A DNA stretch of 64,000 nt, taken from the NCBI RefSeq assembly GCF_029784135.1, contig NC_073746.1, positions 184,827,983-184,891,982 on the forward strand, read 5' to 3'. Shown here in pieces: positions 35,555 to 47,435 of this stretch (the first letter of the stretch is position 1; every line of letters starts with the position of its first letter). Both the position numbers and the translations under genes were made by a program. The stretch is from Toxorhynchites rutilus septentrionalis (taxonomy: Eukaryota > Arthropoda > Insecta > Diptera > Culicidae). Under the pieces are notes generated by a model. It was not told where the DNA came from. It ran no database searches and was given only the letters and a program-made list of their open reading frames with translations.

Positions 35555-35940
35555 CTAGCTGACCCGGCAAACTTCGTCCCGCCCAAAATTTATTTTTCGT
35601 TATCACATTCAAGTTTTCTTTCTAAGCGCACGTTCATGGGTCCAATCGCAGAACTGTTCATTGATTGATCATCTAATCAACCCTTTTAAGTTACCTTTTA
35701 CTATAAAATTCATAGTACTTCTACCAAAACTCGTCATTAGATTGTCATTAGATTGTTTTCAGTCACAATTATCGTTCAAGATTTTTCAATTACTTGCAAA
35801 TAACATGTTTCTTCTATACATAAAATAAATGTTATATACAGAAAATATGATAGAATAAAGACAGCCCTAATTCGGACAATTCCTTCCTCTAGTTTTGCTT
35901 TTATGAACACATTCGACCATTTTAATTTATAGGAGTGCGT
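35555..35940 (-). repeat. CTAGCTGACCCGGC-ended dispersed repeat
   Basis: It begins CTAGCTGACCCGGCAAACTT and runs through GAACTGTTCATTGATTGAT and AATAAAGACAGCCCTAA, matching 23700-24040 inverted. It probably inserted into or next to the R1-like relic. Confidence 0.65.
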
Positions 35941-35999
35941 TTGTAATTATTCGCTAGCTCAGAGGCTTCTCTACCAAGTACGAAGTGGACTCACGATGC

Positions 36000-36714
36000 G
36001 AAACGGAATTAAAGTAGAAGTATTAAAGGATTCGTTATATAATAAGAACAGAAGGTAAGTATGATAATGTATTTCTTTACTTTTTTTCAGGTTAGGGGGT
36101 TAGTACCGATGCGGCCGGACAGGAACTGTAGAGCAGGTAAGTCGGCGAATTGTAGGATAGAGAGGTAAGTTGTGGTTTCGTATTACTCACGCAAGGTGCC
36201 CGCTGAAGGTAGTCGACCTCAATGGTTCCAGTACGGTTCTCACCGTACTGTTACCTCAAAGACTTTGGATCGACTCACCCGAAAGCGTGTGGAGCAACGA
36301 TGACGTTGGGGTCTCGCTGACCACCGGCACTCGATCTGAGGTACCTCCACCGTCGGAACTTCACTGCGAGGAGGGTGGATGTCACTCGGCGCGTACGATT
36401 CCCGGGAGTTGCGACCTTCCAGCCCCTATTTTCTCTCGCACTCTTCAACTTTCAAAAGTAACTTTCACTTTAAGTATTTTCCGAATCACCAAACGATTCC
36501 TTCGACGGTCCGTGAGCTAAGAAGGAGTCGAGTCGTCCTCGCCTTCCTTCACAGCTCAAAAATCCTTCTTCCTCCTGTTTCCTTCTCTCTCTCTCTCTCT
36601 TTTCTCTCTCTCACACTCTCTCTCTCTCTCTCTCTCTTTTTCCTTTCCGCTATTTGTATTTGGGACCGGTTTTTTTTTATCTCATTAAAACCGTAACACG
36701 TTTTATCACACTAA
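36000..36714. other. GC-rich unassigned block with CT-rich microsatellite
   Basis: 36100-36560 is clearly GC-richer than its surroundings and contains two GTAAGT sites after purine-rich exon-like ends (36137, 36163). No protein family is recognised in any frame. 36584-36642 is a (CT)n-rich run. It could be the leader of an LTR element or a lost gene. Confidence 0.35.
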
Positions 36715-36840
36715 AATCCAATTCCACTTTTGAAACAAAATCAATTTCGTTAGCGCAAACATCAAATGGAATAACAACGCTTGTCAATATGTAATTGTGT
36801 AGCATATGCGAATTGAATTTCTCGAATTTTGAGGTAGTAG
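36715..36840 (-). repeat. Fragment of the 18154-18690 repeat family
   Basis: TTCCACTTTTGAAACAAAATC, TTCGTTAGCGCAAA and ATGGAATAACAACGCTT parallel 18408-18475. The ends are indistinct. Confidence 0.55.
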
Positions 36841-37344
36841 TTGAGTGTAGTTGAGGGTCTCTTCCATGATAATTTATAGGAGAAGTAGTGACTCGATTAA
36901 CAAATTCTCGGTTTAATACCTTTGAGGCGTTCACACCACCTTTACATTTAGGAGAAAGGGTGTCCTTAATCGACACTTGTGGCATGAAGTATGTAAAATA
37001 TATGTTTTTGGTTTTTAGAATGTTAGTTTGCTGACATTTAATAGTTTTGCGTAAATCTTTTACCGGGTTAATGGAAAAGAAAAAGAAATATAGAGATCAA
37101 TTAAGATACGATGGAGAAAACCCTTCTTATTCCTTCGTTACTGTTGTCCACATGGTTTGACCTTTTCGTCAGAAAAAAAAACGTAGATCACTGGAACTGA
37201 CAGTTACTAAAAAGTCGACTTTTCAGACAAAAACGACCAAGCGCCGAAAAGTAAATTTTTGACAAAAATTTTTTTCTAGATAACAGTAAATTTCGACGTT
37301 TCATGTAATTCTAAAACATTTGACGTCAATTTTTTTTTTGAAAC
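36841..37344. other. Unassigned sequence
   Basis: AT-rich. Nothing was recognised. Confidence 0.35.
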
Positions 37345-37830
37345 CCCCGATTGGGTGATTTTTCGATTTTCTGCGACAATAGTAAATGAAGTCCGTATGA
37401 GCCAATATTTTCCAGAGGATATTTTATCCTGCAAATCCATATTTCGCAGGGAGCCCCGTATGATATGACGATTTTCATTGGCACCCTAAGCTATACGTTT
37501 TGCCTCGTATTCCGAAAAAACGAGTCCCAAAGCGTCGCTTTTTAACAAATTTTTTTTTTCGAGATGACAGTAGATCTCGGCGTATCATGCAATTTGAAGC
37601 CATTTGGCATAAAAAAAATTCGGAAACCTCGATTTCATTTACTTCTGGGGTGATTTTTCGGTCTTCAAAAAACTCTTGACCGCTGTGCGACACTAGTGAA
37701 TGAAGTCCGATTGAGCTGATATTTTGCATAGAGTAGTTTTACGTTGGAATCAACATGTTTAATCAAGTTCGCTTTGAAAATTCGAGGGTCACTTTTTTCC
37801 CATATATCCATTGGCACTCTAATGTATAGT
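37345..37830. repeat. Two tandem-like copies of dispersed module A
   Basis: GGTGATTTTTCG and AATGAAGTCCG occur at about 37355-37400 and again at about 37650-37715 (here also GATTGAGCTGATATTTTGCA). The 7416-7600 copy is closest to the second. Confidence 0.6.
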
Positions 37831-38133
37831 CTATCCTAGCTCAAGCTCAAATTGACCAGCTACAAAAATTTCGTTGAGTAATTCCGATTGATGGCGAAAA
37901 TGCACGACCAAAATGTATACTTCTCGCACATCACGCAATGCGATTGTTGGAGATCATTATTGAATCGAAAAATACCCCACAAAGTAAACCCATGCATCAA
38001 TCCGTGTAACACAATTGACTATGAAATAATTAACTAATTATCTACATAGAATCATAATCACGTGAATTCGATTGCGTGTATGTCAGAAAAATCTGAATTC
38101 AATGTCCCCTTTGATAAACCCGCTCAGTAGCAT

Positions 38134-38139
38134 TCAGTC
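38134..38139 (+). promoter_or_regulatory. Candidate initiator of the tetraspan gene
   Basis: ATTCAGTCTG lies 40 bases before the start codon, with a weak TATA-like TGATAAA at 38112. This would give a 5' UTR of about 40 nt. Confidence 0.4.
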
Positions 38140-38175
38140 TGATGTTATTTCTGGAGCAGAAAAGATTTTAGAAAA

Positions 38176-40271
38176 ATGCCTTGTATGGCAATGTGTTGCT
38201 TTCATTTATCAACACGATTGGCCAGTATTATTGTTGGGATAGTAACAATTGTGAGTAGTTTTCTTTGCTTCGTTTTCAGAACCAAATTGAATTCAATACA
38301 TATAGACGAACTTCAGTTGCAGATTTTGATTCCGCTTGTCTTGTTAGCCAGCGCTGGAGGAACTGATTATATAAAAACTATGGCTGCCCAAATTAAGGAC
38401 AACATTGGAGATTACGACCATCAGGATATTTTCGTATGCCTTGTAGATCTTCTATATCTAAGCCCAGAAGAATCCTATCTGGTGTTTGTGGTTTTCCTAG
38501 GAGTGCATATTTTATGTTGTGTTCTGGTTATTGCTGGAGCATTGAAGGTATATTGACGAATTCCATGCCAACTCGTGTTAGTAGTTGGCAGCACCATTTC
38601 AGAAACGTTGTGGGTGTAAACACATGGGTCTTCTAAGCAACTTTGCATACTTGAGATATTCGAAAAAGAATTAGACTTTTTTAAAAGGGTCAACATTTTT
38701 TTCTTGGGTTTTTACAAAAAATTTGGGTCAAAGGATGAAATGTAGGAAATTGTTTATATTTTCATGAAAAAATACAATTTTTTTTCAAATATTTCGCTGA
38801 AAAAAAAATTATTTAAAAAATTAAAATACATTTTTCTCAAAAACGTATCTTTTTTAAATTAAAAAAAAATATGTGAATAGCCCATACAGTTTCCAACAAG
38901 TCATCTATACATCGAAAGATGGGCACTTTTACAGGGAAAAGTTTTTCGAACAACAACTTTTTCATGTTTTTCTTTGAAAAATTACTATTAAAATTTAATT
39001 CGTAACATTTTTACGTATCACGATCACGAATTACATGCTCTGCTAACTTTTTTATATTCAGAAACATGTCAAGAAAATATCAAACGCGAGAATTCACACA
39101 CAAAAATGTAACGAGTAAAACATTATTTTTTTCAGAGGTCTCCAAACAAAAATGCCACATATTCCAAACACTAAAAAAGATAGAAAGTTGACGTCTTCGA
39201 CGAAAGTTCATATTTTAAAAAGATCTAAAACTCTGTTGAATACAATATATCGCTATCTTGCCTTTAGACGAAATTAGAATTAGTTATATTTTTCCAAAAA
39301 AATACATAGAAAAGTTGTTGTTAGAAAAACTTTTTCCCTGTAAAAGTGCCCATCTTCCGATGTATGGACGACTTGTTGGAAACTGTATGGGCTATTCACA
39401 TATGTTTTTCTTAAATTTAAAAAAAAATACGTTTTTGAGAAAAATGTATTTTAATTTTTAAAATATTTTTTTTTCAGCGAAATCTTTTTTCAAAAAAAAA
39501 ATTGTTTTTTTATGAAAGTATAAATAATTTTCTATATTTCATCCTGCGATTTGAATTTTGTAGGCATTATAGTTTTCGAGCTATATTTTTTTGTAAAAAA
39601 TCAAGAACAAAATTTTGGTCCTTTTTAAAAAGTAGTCTAATCCTTTTTCGAATATTTCAAGTATGTAAAGTTACTTAAAAGACCTATGTTTAACAAGTGT
39701 TTACACATAGGTCTTTTAAGTGCTGTCAACGGTCAGTCGGGTTGGCATGAAATTCGTCTATTGCGTTTTTTCTTTTATCGATCATGCTAATTATGAGATT
39801 AGACTGTTTTTTCCAGATTCAGAAATATATGTTACTACCGTTCATATTGGTAGACTTTATAAGATTATGTATTCTTACGTTGACTCATATCATCGCCATG
39901 TTGGTTATAAAGAAGATGATTAATCTAGGTGACCTCATAGCACTAACGATTACTGGTGGATTCGGATTACGTATGTGAATAATTACGCACAAATAACCAA
40001 AATAACACGCTGATTTTATTTTACAGTATTGCTGTTCTATTCATGGGCATGCGTTGTGGCACTTTTCCAAATAATTGGCATTGTGAAATCGGAGAAATAT
40101 CGATCTCTTTACGGCAACGGTGTCAGTACTGATGTTCAACGAGCTGTGGATATCCGATATCCGCACAAAGAAGGCAAAATAGCCTTCGTTCAATCTGCGA
40201 TAAAGGATTCTGAACCATTTTTTGGTTATAACTCGAAGTTTTTAGATAAATATTATACAAATGGCAGATAG
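38176..40271 (+). CDS. Tetraspan membrane protein, DUF4728/LAPTM4-like, three exons
   Basis: Exons are 38176-38547, 39817-39970 and 40027-40271. Junctions are AAG|GTATAT, TTCCAG|ATT, TAC|GTATGT and TTACAG|TAT, with phases 0 and 1 preserved. The product of about 256 residues starts MPCMAMCCFHLSTRLASIIV, a Cys-rich start followed by a first membrane helix, as in insect DUF4728 (pasiflora-like) and LAPTM4 proteins. Further helices lie at about 45-60, 100-123 (YLVFVVFLGVHILCCVLVIA), 127-150 (MLLPFILVDFIRLCILTLTH) and 160-190. A hydrophilic, probably cytosolic C-tail ends KFLDKYYTNGR. In Drosophila, pasiflora proteins act at septate junctions. The assignment rests on topology and Cys pattern only, so a precise name is withheld. 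Intron 1 (1269 bp) holds a fold-back element that ends about 95 bases before the acceptor. Confidence 0.75.
38612..39721. mobile_element. Fold-back element in intron 1 of the tetraspan gene
   Basis: Arms of about 350 bp are inverted. 38618-38965 (CATGGGTCTTCTAAGCAACT, ATATTCGAAAAAGAATTAG, GCCCATACAGTTTCCAACAA, GATGGGCACTTTTACAGGG) mirrors 39330-39700. A perfect 17-bp palindrome (39673-39689 with 39705-39721, ACTTAAAAGACCTATGT) marks its right edge. A further partial arm lies at about 40555-40705. Confidence 0.75.
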
Positions 40272-41015
40272 GATCAACGAAATCAAACACAGTTATTTCG
40301 CGGAAGCACGTGTATATAAAAACTATAAAGAAATTTTGCACTTGAAAAAAGCATTTCAAAATATTATATGAGGGGCTTAGTTACAGACAAACAATTGCTG
40401 GATAAATACAAAAAAACACAACATATGTTGTGATAACGAATTTGAGTAATATTCGTTTGAAAATGAATGAACCGTTACATTTTTCGTATGGTTATCTCCC
40501 TATATAGAAACCAAAGACATAGTGATATGTTAAAAAACTATTTCCCAATACAAGTGCCCATCTACCGATGTATGGATGACTTGTTGGATATAGCATGGAA
40601 TACTAGTTAGTTAGATATTTTTGTAAAAAATTGAGAATAAACTTCAAAAAATCGTCTAGATTTTTTTTTAGATTTCAAGTATGCAAAAGTTTAGTCGGCT
40701 TCTTTAAACTTATATAACTGAGCCTGTAAAAATAAACGACTTAATAAAAAAAAGTATGCAAAGTTGCTTAAATGGATGCAATGTTACTGCTCCCACAAAG
40801 TTTTACTGCAATCTGGGATGGTGCTGCAAACTTCTAAGACGAGTTATCATGGAGTTCGTCAAATGATTTTCAGCATGGGAAAATATTTTCCAAGATTTCA
40901 CATCATATTGAATATTCCTTTTGTTATGTAGTCGTCAATCGCGATAGTCACCCTAGTGCTAGGTCATTGACGACGTCCGTTGCTGGTTCAAAATGCACAG
41001 TTTCTATATGCGTTA
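40272..41015. other. 3' region of the tetraspan gene plus partial fold-back arm
   Basis: 40555-40705 repeats AAGTGCCCATCTACCGATGT and the following arm sequence of the intron element. The remainder shows nothing. Confidence 0.5.
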
Positions 41016-41336
41016 GGGTGGGTTTAGACTAGGGATATATTCATGTGAAGAAATATGATGAGATTTATAGAAATCGCATCAACCGTTTACACTAGCGTGA
41101 ACTTCTATAATGAATATATTCATATCTTCGGTGAATTTATTCACCTGAAGTAGAACTGCATCCAACTTTAGTGATTTCTCACCAGTGAGAAATTCACAAG
41201 CGTTTATATATGCTGAATTTATTCAAGTTATATATACCTCGAATAAGTGTATCATATTTATTCTCACCCGTTTACACCTATTTTCACGTGAATAAATCCA
41301 TCTATAGCTATAGATCTCCCTAATGTAAACCCGCCA
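41016..41336. mobile_element. 321-bp MITE with TTA duplication (PIF/Harbinger-like)
   Basis: The left end GGGTGGGTTTAGACTAGGGA and the right end (inverted) TGGCGGGTTTACATTAGGGA match in most positions. TTA flanks both sides (41013-41015, 41337-41339). Internal GTGAATAAAT-type inverted motifs are frequent. 3-bp TTA duplications are typical of PIF/Harbinger. Confidence 0.7.
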
Positions 41337-41339
41337 TTA

Positions 41340-42505
41340 GGGACGGCAAACTCTGGGCGCTGAAAATCTGTGCTTGTTTTCAACATTAGAAACTGAAACT
41401 CACGCTCACACTGAAACACGACGATCAAACAATTCACTAACTAACCTTAGACACACAAGACACGATCGCGAGAGAAGTACGAATAAAAAAAGCATGCATC
41501 AATATCAACATCTATGCCGAGTCAGCTCAAAGGCTGCTCAATCGCAGTACTTTGCACCGATTCGTTTTTTTTTTTAATACGATTGCTTATCGCTGTTTTA
41601 TGCCTATGGGGATTCGCTGAAATCGACTGTGAGTGAGTCGATGGAATAGTCCGTTTCAAATGTTATGATTGTTCGGATCACAAATCAAGTTCTGGTTGGA
41701 AAAAAATATTGCGCGCTGTTCTATCATATTCTCGCGTATCGGAATTTCTTAATTGACATGATCAATTTGAATTTGCTCAAATAGAACATCTTGAAAATAA
41801 ACAAAACTGTGCTAAAATGGATAAAGAATACATTCTCAACAATAACATGTAAGTTTTGCTATGGATTGTTTTCACCATGATCATAACATAAACCGTAGTA
41901 TTACCCACATCAATTATCCTTAGTTCTATTTTGATTTCGTTACCAGCAAGTATCTGTTTGTGTAATATGATTATCAGTCAGTGAAGATAGGTGCGAAAAT
42001 ACAGTAACTGTCGAAATTATAAATGTTATTTTTTAAAGTCTAGATCTCACGAATTTTTCAAACGAGATACAATAGATAAATCGCTGACAGAATGCAACTT
42101 AGATACCCCTCTCTTCCGGAATAAGGAATAAGGAATAAGTGCGATTGTCGGAAGTATGCATTGAACGAAGGACGTGTTTTGTGCAATGCACTTTGCAATG
42201 TGCCGAGAGAGATTGCTGTGGGGCGTCACATCTTGATAACCGCATTTCAGATCAATCAGTGTTGTAGGGTCATAGTCCGAGTGTAGAGAGTTTCGTCGAA
42301 TAACATACTTGCAGCTGTCCAATCGCTTGCGCATGAACAAATGTTTGCTTTCAAACGGAGATACTCGAGGTTATAGTTTCACAGCAGACAATCGCTCAGT
42401 GTTGTTCATTGATCGTAACACTGGGAGGAAGGAAAACAAGATTTTCGATAATCTTTGAATTAAACACAACTACTTCCCACAAATAGGCGAAGGGGAAACT
42501 ACGCT
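41340..42505. other. Unassigned intergenic sequence
   Basis: Nothing was recognised. Short open frames (41374-41577 plus, 42047-42340 minus) have no domain. Confidence 0.35.
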
Positions 42506-42509
42506 TTAA

Positions 42510-44115
42510 CACGTTGAGTGCCACGCGGTTTTATAGCGACTTTCTCGTCGGGCCATGCGCTGATCATAGTCATAAAGGGTGTGTCACATCAAATTGCATC
42601 ACGGAAAAAACGCTGTAGAAATTCGCCCAGTAGACCGATCCTTTTGAAAATTTTAGACAGTAAAATAAAAACTATTAAACAACTTTTGGCATTTTCTTTT
42701 TATTCATACTTCGAGCCCAAGCCCGTATGCTCGCACCTTCCTCTTTACCCCGTCCATAAGGTTCTGTACAACGTCAGGTTGTAGTTTTTTTGAACAGAAA
42801 TCCATTTTCTCTTGAAGTCCGCCTCCGATTTGACAACTTTTGGGTTCTTCCGGAGGGCGTGCTTCATAATCGCCCAATATTTCTATATTGGGCGAAGCTC
42901 CGGCGCGTTGGGCGGGTTCATTTCCTTTGGCACGAAGGTGACCCCGTTGCCTTCGTACCACTCCAACACGTCCTTTGAATATTGGCACGAAGCGAGATCC
43001 GGCCAGAAGATGGTCGGGCCCTCGTGCTGCTTCAATAGTGGTAGTAAGCGCTTCTGTAGGCACTCCTTAAGATAAACCTGCCCGTTTACCGTGCCGGTCA
43101 TCACGAAGGGGGCGCTCCGCTTTCCGCAAGAGCAGATCGCTTGCCACACCATGTACTTTTTGGCAAACTTGGATAGTTTCTGCTTGCGAATCTCCTCCGG
43201 AACGCTGAATTTGTCCTCTGCGGAGAAGAACAACAGGCCCGGCAGCTGACGAAAGTCCGCTTTGACGTAGGTTTCGTCGTCCATTACCAGGCAATGCGGC
43301 TTCGTCAGCATTTCGGTGTACAGCTTCCGGGCTCGCGTCTTCCCCACCATGTTTTGCCTTTCGTCGCGGTTAGGAGCCTTCTGAATCTTGTATGTACGCA
43401 GGCCCTCCCGCATCTTGGTCCGCTGGACGAATGAACTTGACAAATTCAGCTTATTGGCGACATCCCAGACCGAACTTCTCGGATCACGTCTAAACTGCTT
43501 AACTACGCGCTTGTGATCTTTTTCACTGACGGAGCATCCATTGTTGCCGTTCTTCACTTTCCGGTCGATGGTTAGGTTCTCCAAATATCGTTTTAGTACT
43601 CTGCTGACCGTGGATTGGACAATTCCCAGCATCTTACCGATGTCCCGATGTGACAACTCCGGATTCTCGAAATGATTGCACAGGATTAATTCACAACGCT
43701 CTTTTTCGTTCGACGACATTTTTCCAAATTTACGAAAAATTGACAGTGAAGCATGGCCAACGTGATCTATACACTCTTATCTGATTATAAGCGAAAGCTG
43801 AAGATATAATTCCTAAAAATTAAATTTCTACAGCGTTTTTTCCGTAATGCAATTTGATGTGACACACCCTTTAGTACAGCAATGCAAGGCGCGATACTGG
43901 AAAATTGGAATTTACTTGATGGAAATTTTTGAACTTATTAGGGTCATCGTTTCTGTTCGTAAAAAGGATTTTCTGTACGAAAGCAGTAAAATTTCAACGA
44001 AAAAAAAAATTCTACCTTTATCATCATATTTTATACTGTCAGTCACCGTTGACTGACGCGGCCTGAACGGAAAGCTCGATGTCAGTCACCACTGACTGAC
44101 GTGGCAGCCAACTTG
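42510..44115. mobile_element. piggyBac-type TTAA MITE, host of the ITmD37E mariner
   Basis: The left end CACGTTGAGTGCCACG (42510) and the inverted right end CAAGTTGGCTGCCACG (ending 44115) are each next to TTAA (42506-42509, 44116-44119). Without the nested mariner it is about 310 bp. Near its right end are palindromes CAGTCACCGTTGACTG and CAGTCACCACTGACTG. An alternative pairing with the TTAA end at 45510 cannot be excluded. Confidence 0.65.
42575..43871 (-). mobile_element. ITmD37E mariner-like element, 1297 bp, inactivated
   Basis: The TIRs start AAGGGTGTGTCACATCAAAT at both ends with TA duplications (42573-42574, 43872-43873). The transposase runs on the minus strand from ATG at 43719, with an N-terminal helix-turn-helix (LSHRDIGKMLGIVQSTVSRV). 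Catalytic residues follow: VMDDETY, then FWPDLASC, then 37 residues to the position of the third acid. That position, after NPPNAPELRPI, is a TAG codon (42885-42883), with KYWAIMK continuing in frame after it. A second lesion is a shift in an A run near 42790; the C-terminus then reads LQPDVVQNLMDGVKRKVRAY. D,D37E spacing is the mosquito ITmD37E hallmark. Confidence 0.92.
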
Positions 44116-44399
44116 TTAAACATAATTTTGTTCCATTATTCTGAGGATATTCTGGCCAATTTTTATTGAAATGGGTTTTTACTTGAATGCACTTTGTACA
44201 GTTGAAATAAGAATAAATTATTCTATTTTTACTTACGTTTCCTGATTTTTTATTTTCTCTGTTTCAACGGACTTCAATATCGTTCCTTCCGCAAATCAGT
44301 GACCATAGCGTACAGATAAAAGACGCAAAGTGCGACATGGATGGAATACCGTACATGACTAGAAACCTCTTGGCAGGTAAAGCTAAAGAAAATACTTTA
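44116..44399. other. Spacer between repeats
   Basis: AT-rich. Nothing was recognised. Confidence 0.35.
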
Positions 44400-44700
44400 T
44401 TCATCATCTAAATTTATACTGTCGCCCTCGAAATAGACCCCTTCTGAAGCAATGCACTTTTTCCAACGAACAATCCAGTCATCAAAACATCACATTCGCG
44501 CCATTTTTGTTCAAAAATTCGTTCACAATGATCGATCAATGAGTTGGCGCATTATCGTGGTGCAAAATTCAAGTGTTATCTTTCCACAAATCTGGACGTA
44601 CGCGACGAATTTTCTCTCTCTCAAACGCCTCATAACGCCAAGAGTATTATTGGCCGCTTGGCCCTCCGGAAGGAATTTCGAATGGACAACATGATATCAA
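44400..44700 (-). pseudogene. Mariner (DD34D type) transposase fragment
   Basis: On the minus strand, shifting frames give LPEGQAANN, LGVMRRLRE, then HHDNAPTHSLI (the second catalytic Asp), and directly after an internal deletion the C-terminus WIVRWKKCIASEGVYFEGD. The deletion removes the third catalytic residue. No TIRs were found. Confidence 0.7.
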
Positions 44701-45269
44701 AACTCGTTTCTAGTGAAAAACTATCTAACTCTCAGAAGTCTTTGGTTAAGCAAATTATTTAAAAAATATTCCAAGCGCAGCGAAAAAATATTTTTTTGTG
44801 GGTGGCACTACAGTTGCCACTGCACTATAAAGAGCTAATGACGATGTCAACAAACTAAATGCCAGATTGCGCTCAAAGTTGACAATAAGACCACTAACAG
44901 TAGTACCAATTTAAAAACAAAGAAAAAAAAAAGTTCAGCGGATAGATTCAAAATTACAAATTCTCGGTATGTATTTGACACAATATACTTTTTCTATGGA
45001 AGCGTTCATATCTTTACCTAGCAGCTACAACTCGTACATGACCATTAAAGTTCTCCAAAATCCAATGTTTGTTCTATTTTTTCAGCAACAAGATTAATGA
45101 TATTCCTCAGAACATTTGCAATAAATATTCAATGAAAATGGAAAATTTCCATATAATAATAATACAAATCCAAACTTTGCATTGCTTGTTCTTTGAGTTT
45201 ATTTTACGTTATATCTACTAGAGTACAGAATAGCTTGAACGTTTCTTAATAGTTTTTGCCCGACATTTG
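44701..45269. other. Unassigned sequence
   Basis: Nothing was recognised. Confidence 0.35.
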
Positions 45270-45273
45270 TTAA

Positions 45274-45510
45274 CACGTTCTAGCTACGCTTTCCATTCAA
45301 CCCGCATCAAGAGCATTTGCACAATATCAACACACAATATTCGCTCCCACAGATATTTATTGTATGAAATTTCTCATATCGCGAAACATCAGAAAACAAA
45401 CAATTTGTTTTTATATTTCCTCATTTCGTAACTGTCAGTCCCAGTGATCAACTTTTTTATAACAAAAAACTCAACGTCAGTCCCTAGGGACCGACACGGG
45501 GCTCAACGTG
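45274..45510. mobile_element. Second TTAA-flanked MITE, 237 bp
   Basis: TTAA at 45270-45273 and 45511-45514. The right end (inverted) CACGTTGAGCCCCGTGTCGG is close to the left end of 42510. The left end CACGTTCTAGC is more diverged. The subterminal palindrome GTCAGTCCCTAGGGACCGAC parallels those at 44040-44100. Confidence 0.55.
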
Positions 45511-45659
45511 TTAATAAGGGGTTGGAATTGTCAAGAAGAAAAATTGCTGTATTATGTTTTTGGTCATTTACGATCGTTTTTCTCCCCACGCACAACTCAA
45601 GTGAATCAAATAAATCAAATCAAATGTTCAGCTTTGGCGTTGATATTGAGGTTGATGAT

Positions 45660-45800
45660 GTAGTTTTTTTTTTCTTTTTTCTTTATAACCACACATAACG
45701 CAGTGTACTGTACTACTCTCTTCCAGGGATCGAACCAAGACCGGCTGGAATGCAAGGCTGTTCTACACAACTACGTTCCACCTTGCTTAGGCAAATATAC
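45660..45800 (-). mobile_element. tRNA-derived SINE
   Basis: The minus strand carries an A-box-like TAGTTGTGTAGAAC, a B box GGTTCGATCCC (45727-45737) and an A-rich 3' tail (AAAGAAAAAAGAAAAAAAAA at 45664-45683). Confidence 0.6.
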
Positions 45801-47435
45801 ATGCCACCGCATGCATATTTACATTTCCCCGGACAAAATTTAATTGGGCTCCTTCAAAGAATTGTTCAATGTATTGAATCGTATTCTTGTAATAGAGCAC
45901 TTTCGGTCAAGATGGAATCGTCAACACCAGACTGATTCTATAACCTCTCATGAGTGCCTCGATTAAACTGCATTCCAACTACCATTTTTATATAGAGCAA
46001 TTCCACATCAAGTCTGCCGTTTCTACTTGATACTCTACGATTTTCTCAATGTAATTTTAAGAAGCTACATAAGCCGGTAACTTCTTAAAATTACGCTTTT
46101 CGTTGTCAGATGATCAATTTAATTTACGAGATTTTTGAAAGGAGCGTACCCAAAACCATCGATAATCGTAAAAATTCGTAAAAATTGTAACACAAAATCT
46201 AACTGCCTAATTAAAATATGGCGTTCGATATTCGATATAGAAGTCGATGAATATTCTAGGAAAATTATCATGTTAAATACACCGTTGATCAAAAATCAAG
46301 TTCAAGAACATTGTTTAAGCTTAACAATATTGTTTCAACTCAAATTGGAAATTTGAAAAAAAATAAAATTTCAATACTTTGCGAATTGTTTACAATTTAA
46401 GAAAAGTATCAAAAATATCGAATCTACTTGTTAAATCCGAATAAAAAAAGGCGTACTCATTCAAGGTCCGAACCATCTATAATATGATTTATTAATTGAA
46501 GTGTTGGTGTAACTATGAACTCTGATATTCATTCAACGCCATCGAATCCGAACATTTTTTTTCAATTCAAACATTGACACAATTCCGCAAATACTGTTAG
46601 AGATCACCAAGATAAGCGCAGTCAACGAAAAATCAGCGAGAACATATTCTTAGTCTCAATGAAATTGTTGTCAAGTTATGGTGAGTCATTCAAACTTGGG
46701 GTCAATGTAGATATATAATGTTATCTATCCCGATTATGTATCAGTTTGCCTTATCGTTTCTAAGGTCATGACCATGCAGATACGAAAATGGCTTACGAAA
46801 ATGATATGAAAACGTGAAATATGTGTCATCGCGGCTACATGATAAGATTTTGTAAATTTAAGGCAAATTCGTCCGCCTACAACCGTTCTATCTAGAATTT
46901 TTTCGCACATCGAAGTGTTTTTGTGCAAAATTAATCAAGACGGTTCACAAATTATGTTGCTGGAGTAAGCGCTCTGTATTGTTATCAATCACAATTCATT
47001 CCGTGATATTAGAGTCACTGATAACAGCCATTGACGTACACTATGGATGAACCAAAACATAACTTTCTTTCTGTGTTCCCGTTATTAATACAACCGTATT
47101 CATTTAAGCGTGGAAGAAAGCAGCAAATAATCCAATGGCATCAATGGCTCCTTTGTCATTTCGTATCATCTCAAATTTTGTACAGAAAAAGGACTCTGTT
47201 AGGGCCCTGGCCGAACGCATAAAAAGATAGCACATATTTATTTCTCGACACTTTATTCATCCTAACACTGTACAACAAAACCCTTAATCACTAGAAAAAA
47301 ACACAAAACACACACAATGCTGCACCTGAAAGCAAAAACAACCATTAATTATCTAATTCAGGTGAATACTAATTGTCACTTACTTTTTCATTGCTGACGG
47401 ATACCTGGAAATAACCTTTAACGATAATTATATTA
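45801..47435. other. Unassigned intergenic sequence
   Basis: Nothing was recognised over about 1.6 kb. A weak local hairpin (AATTTTAAGAAG...CTTCTTAAAATT) lies at 46051-46093. Confidence 0.35.

Noticed and set aside
42510..45510. A single 3-kb piggyBac-like element
   Set aside because: A better-matched inner TTAA end exists at 44115, and the two shorter elements share subterminal palindromes. It is kept only as an alternative.
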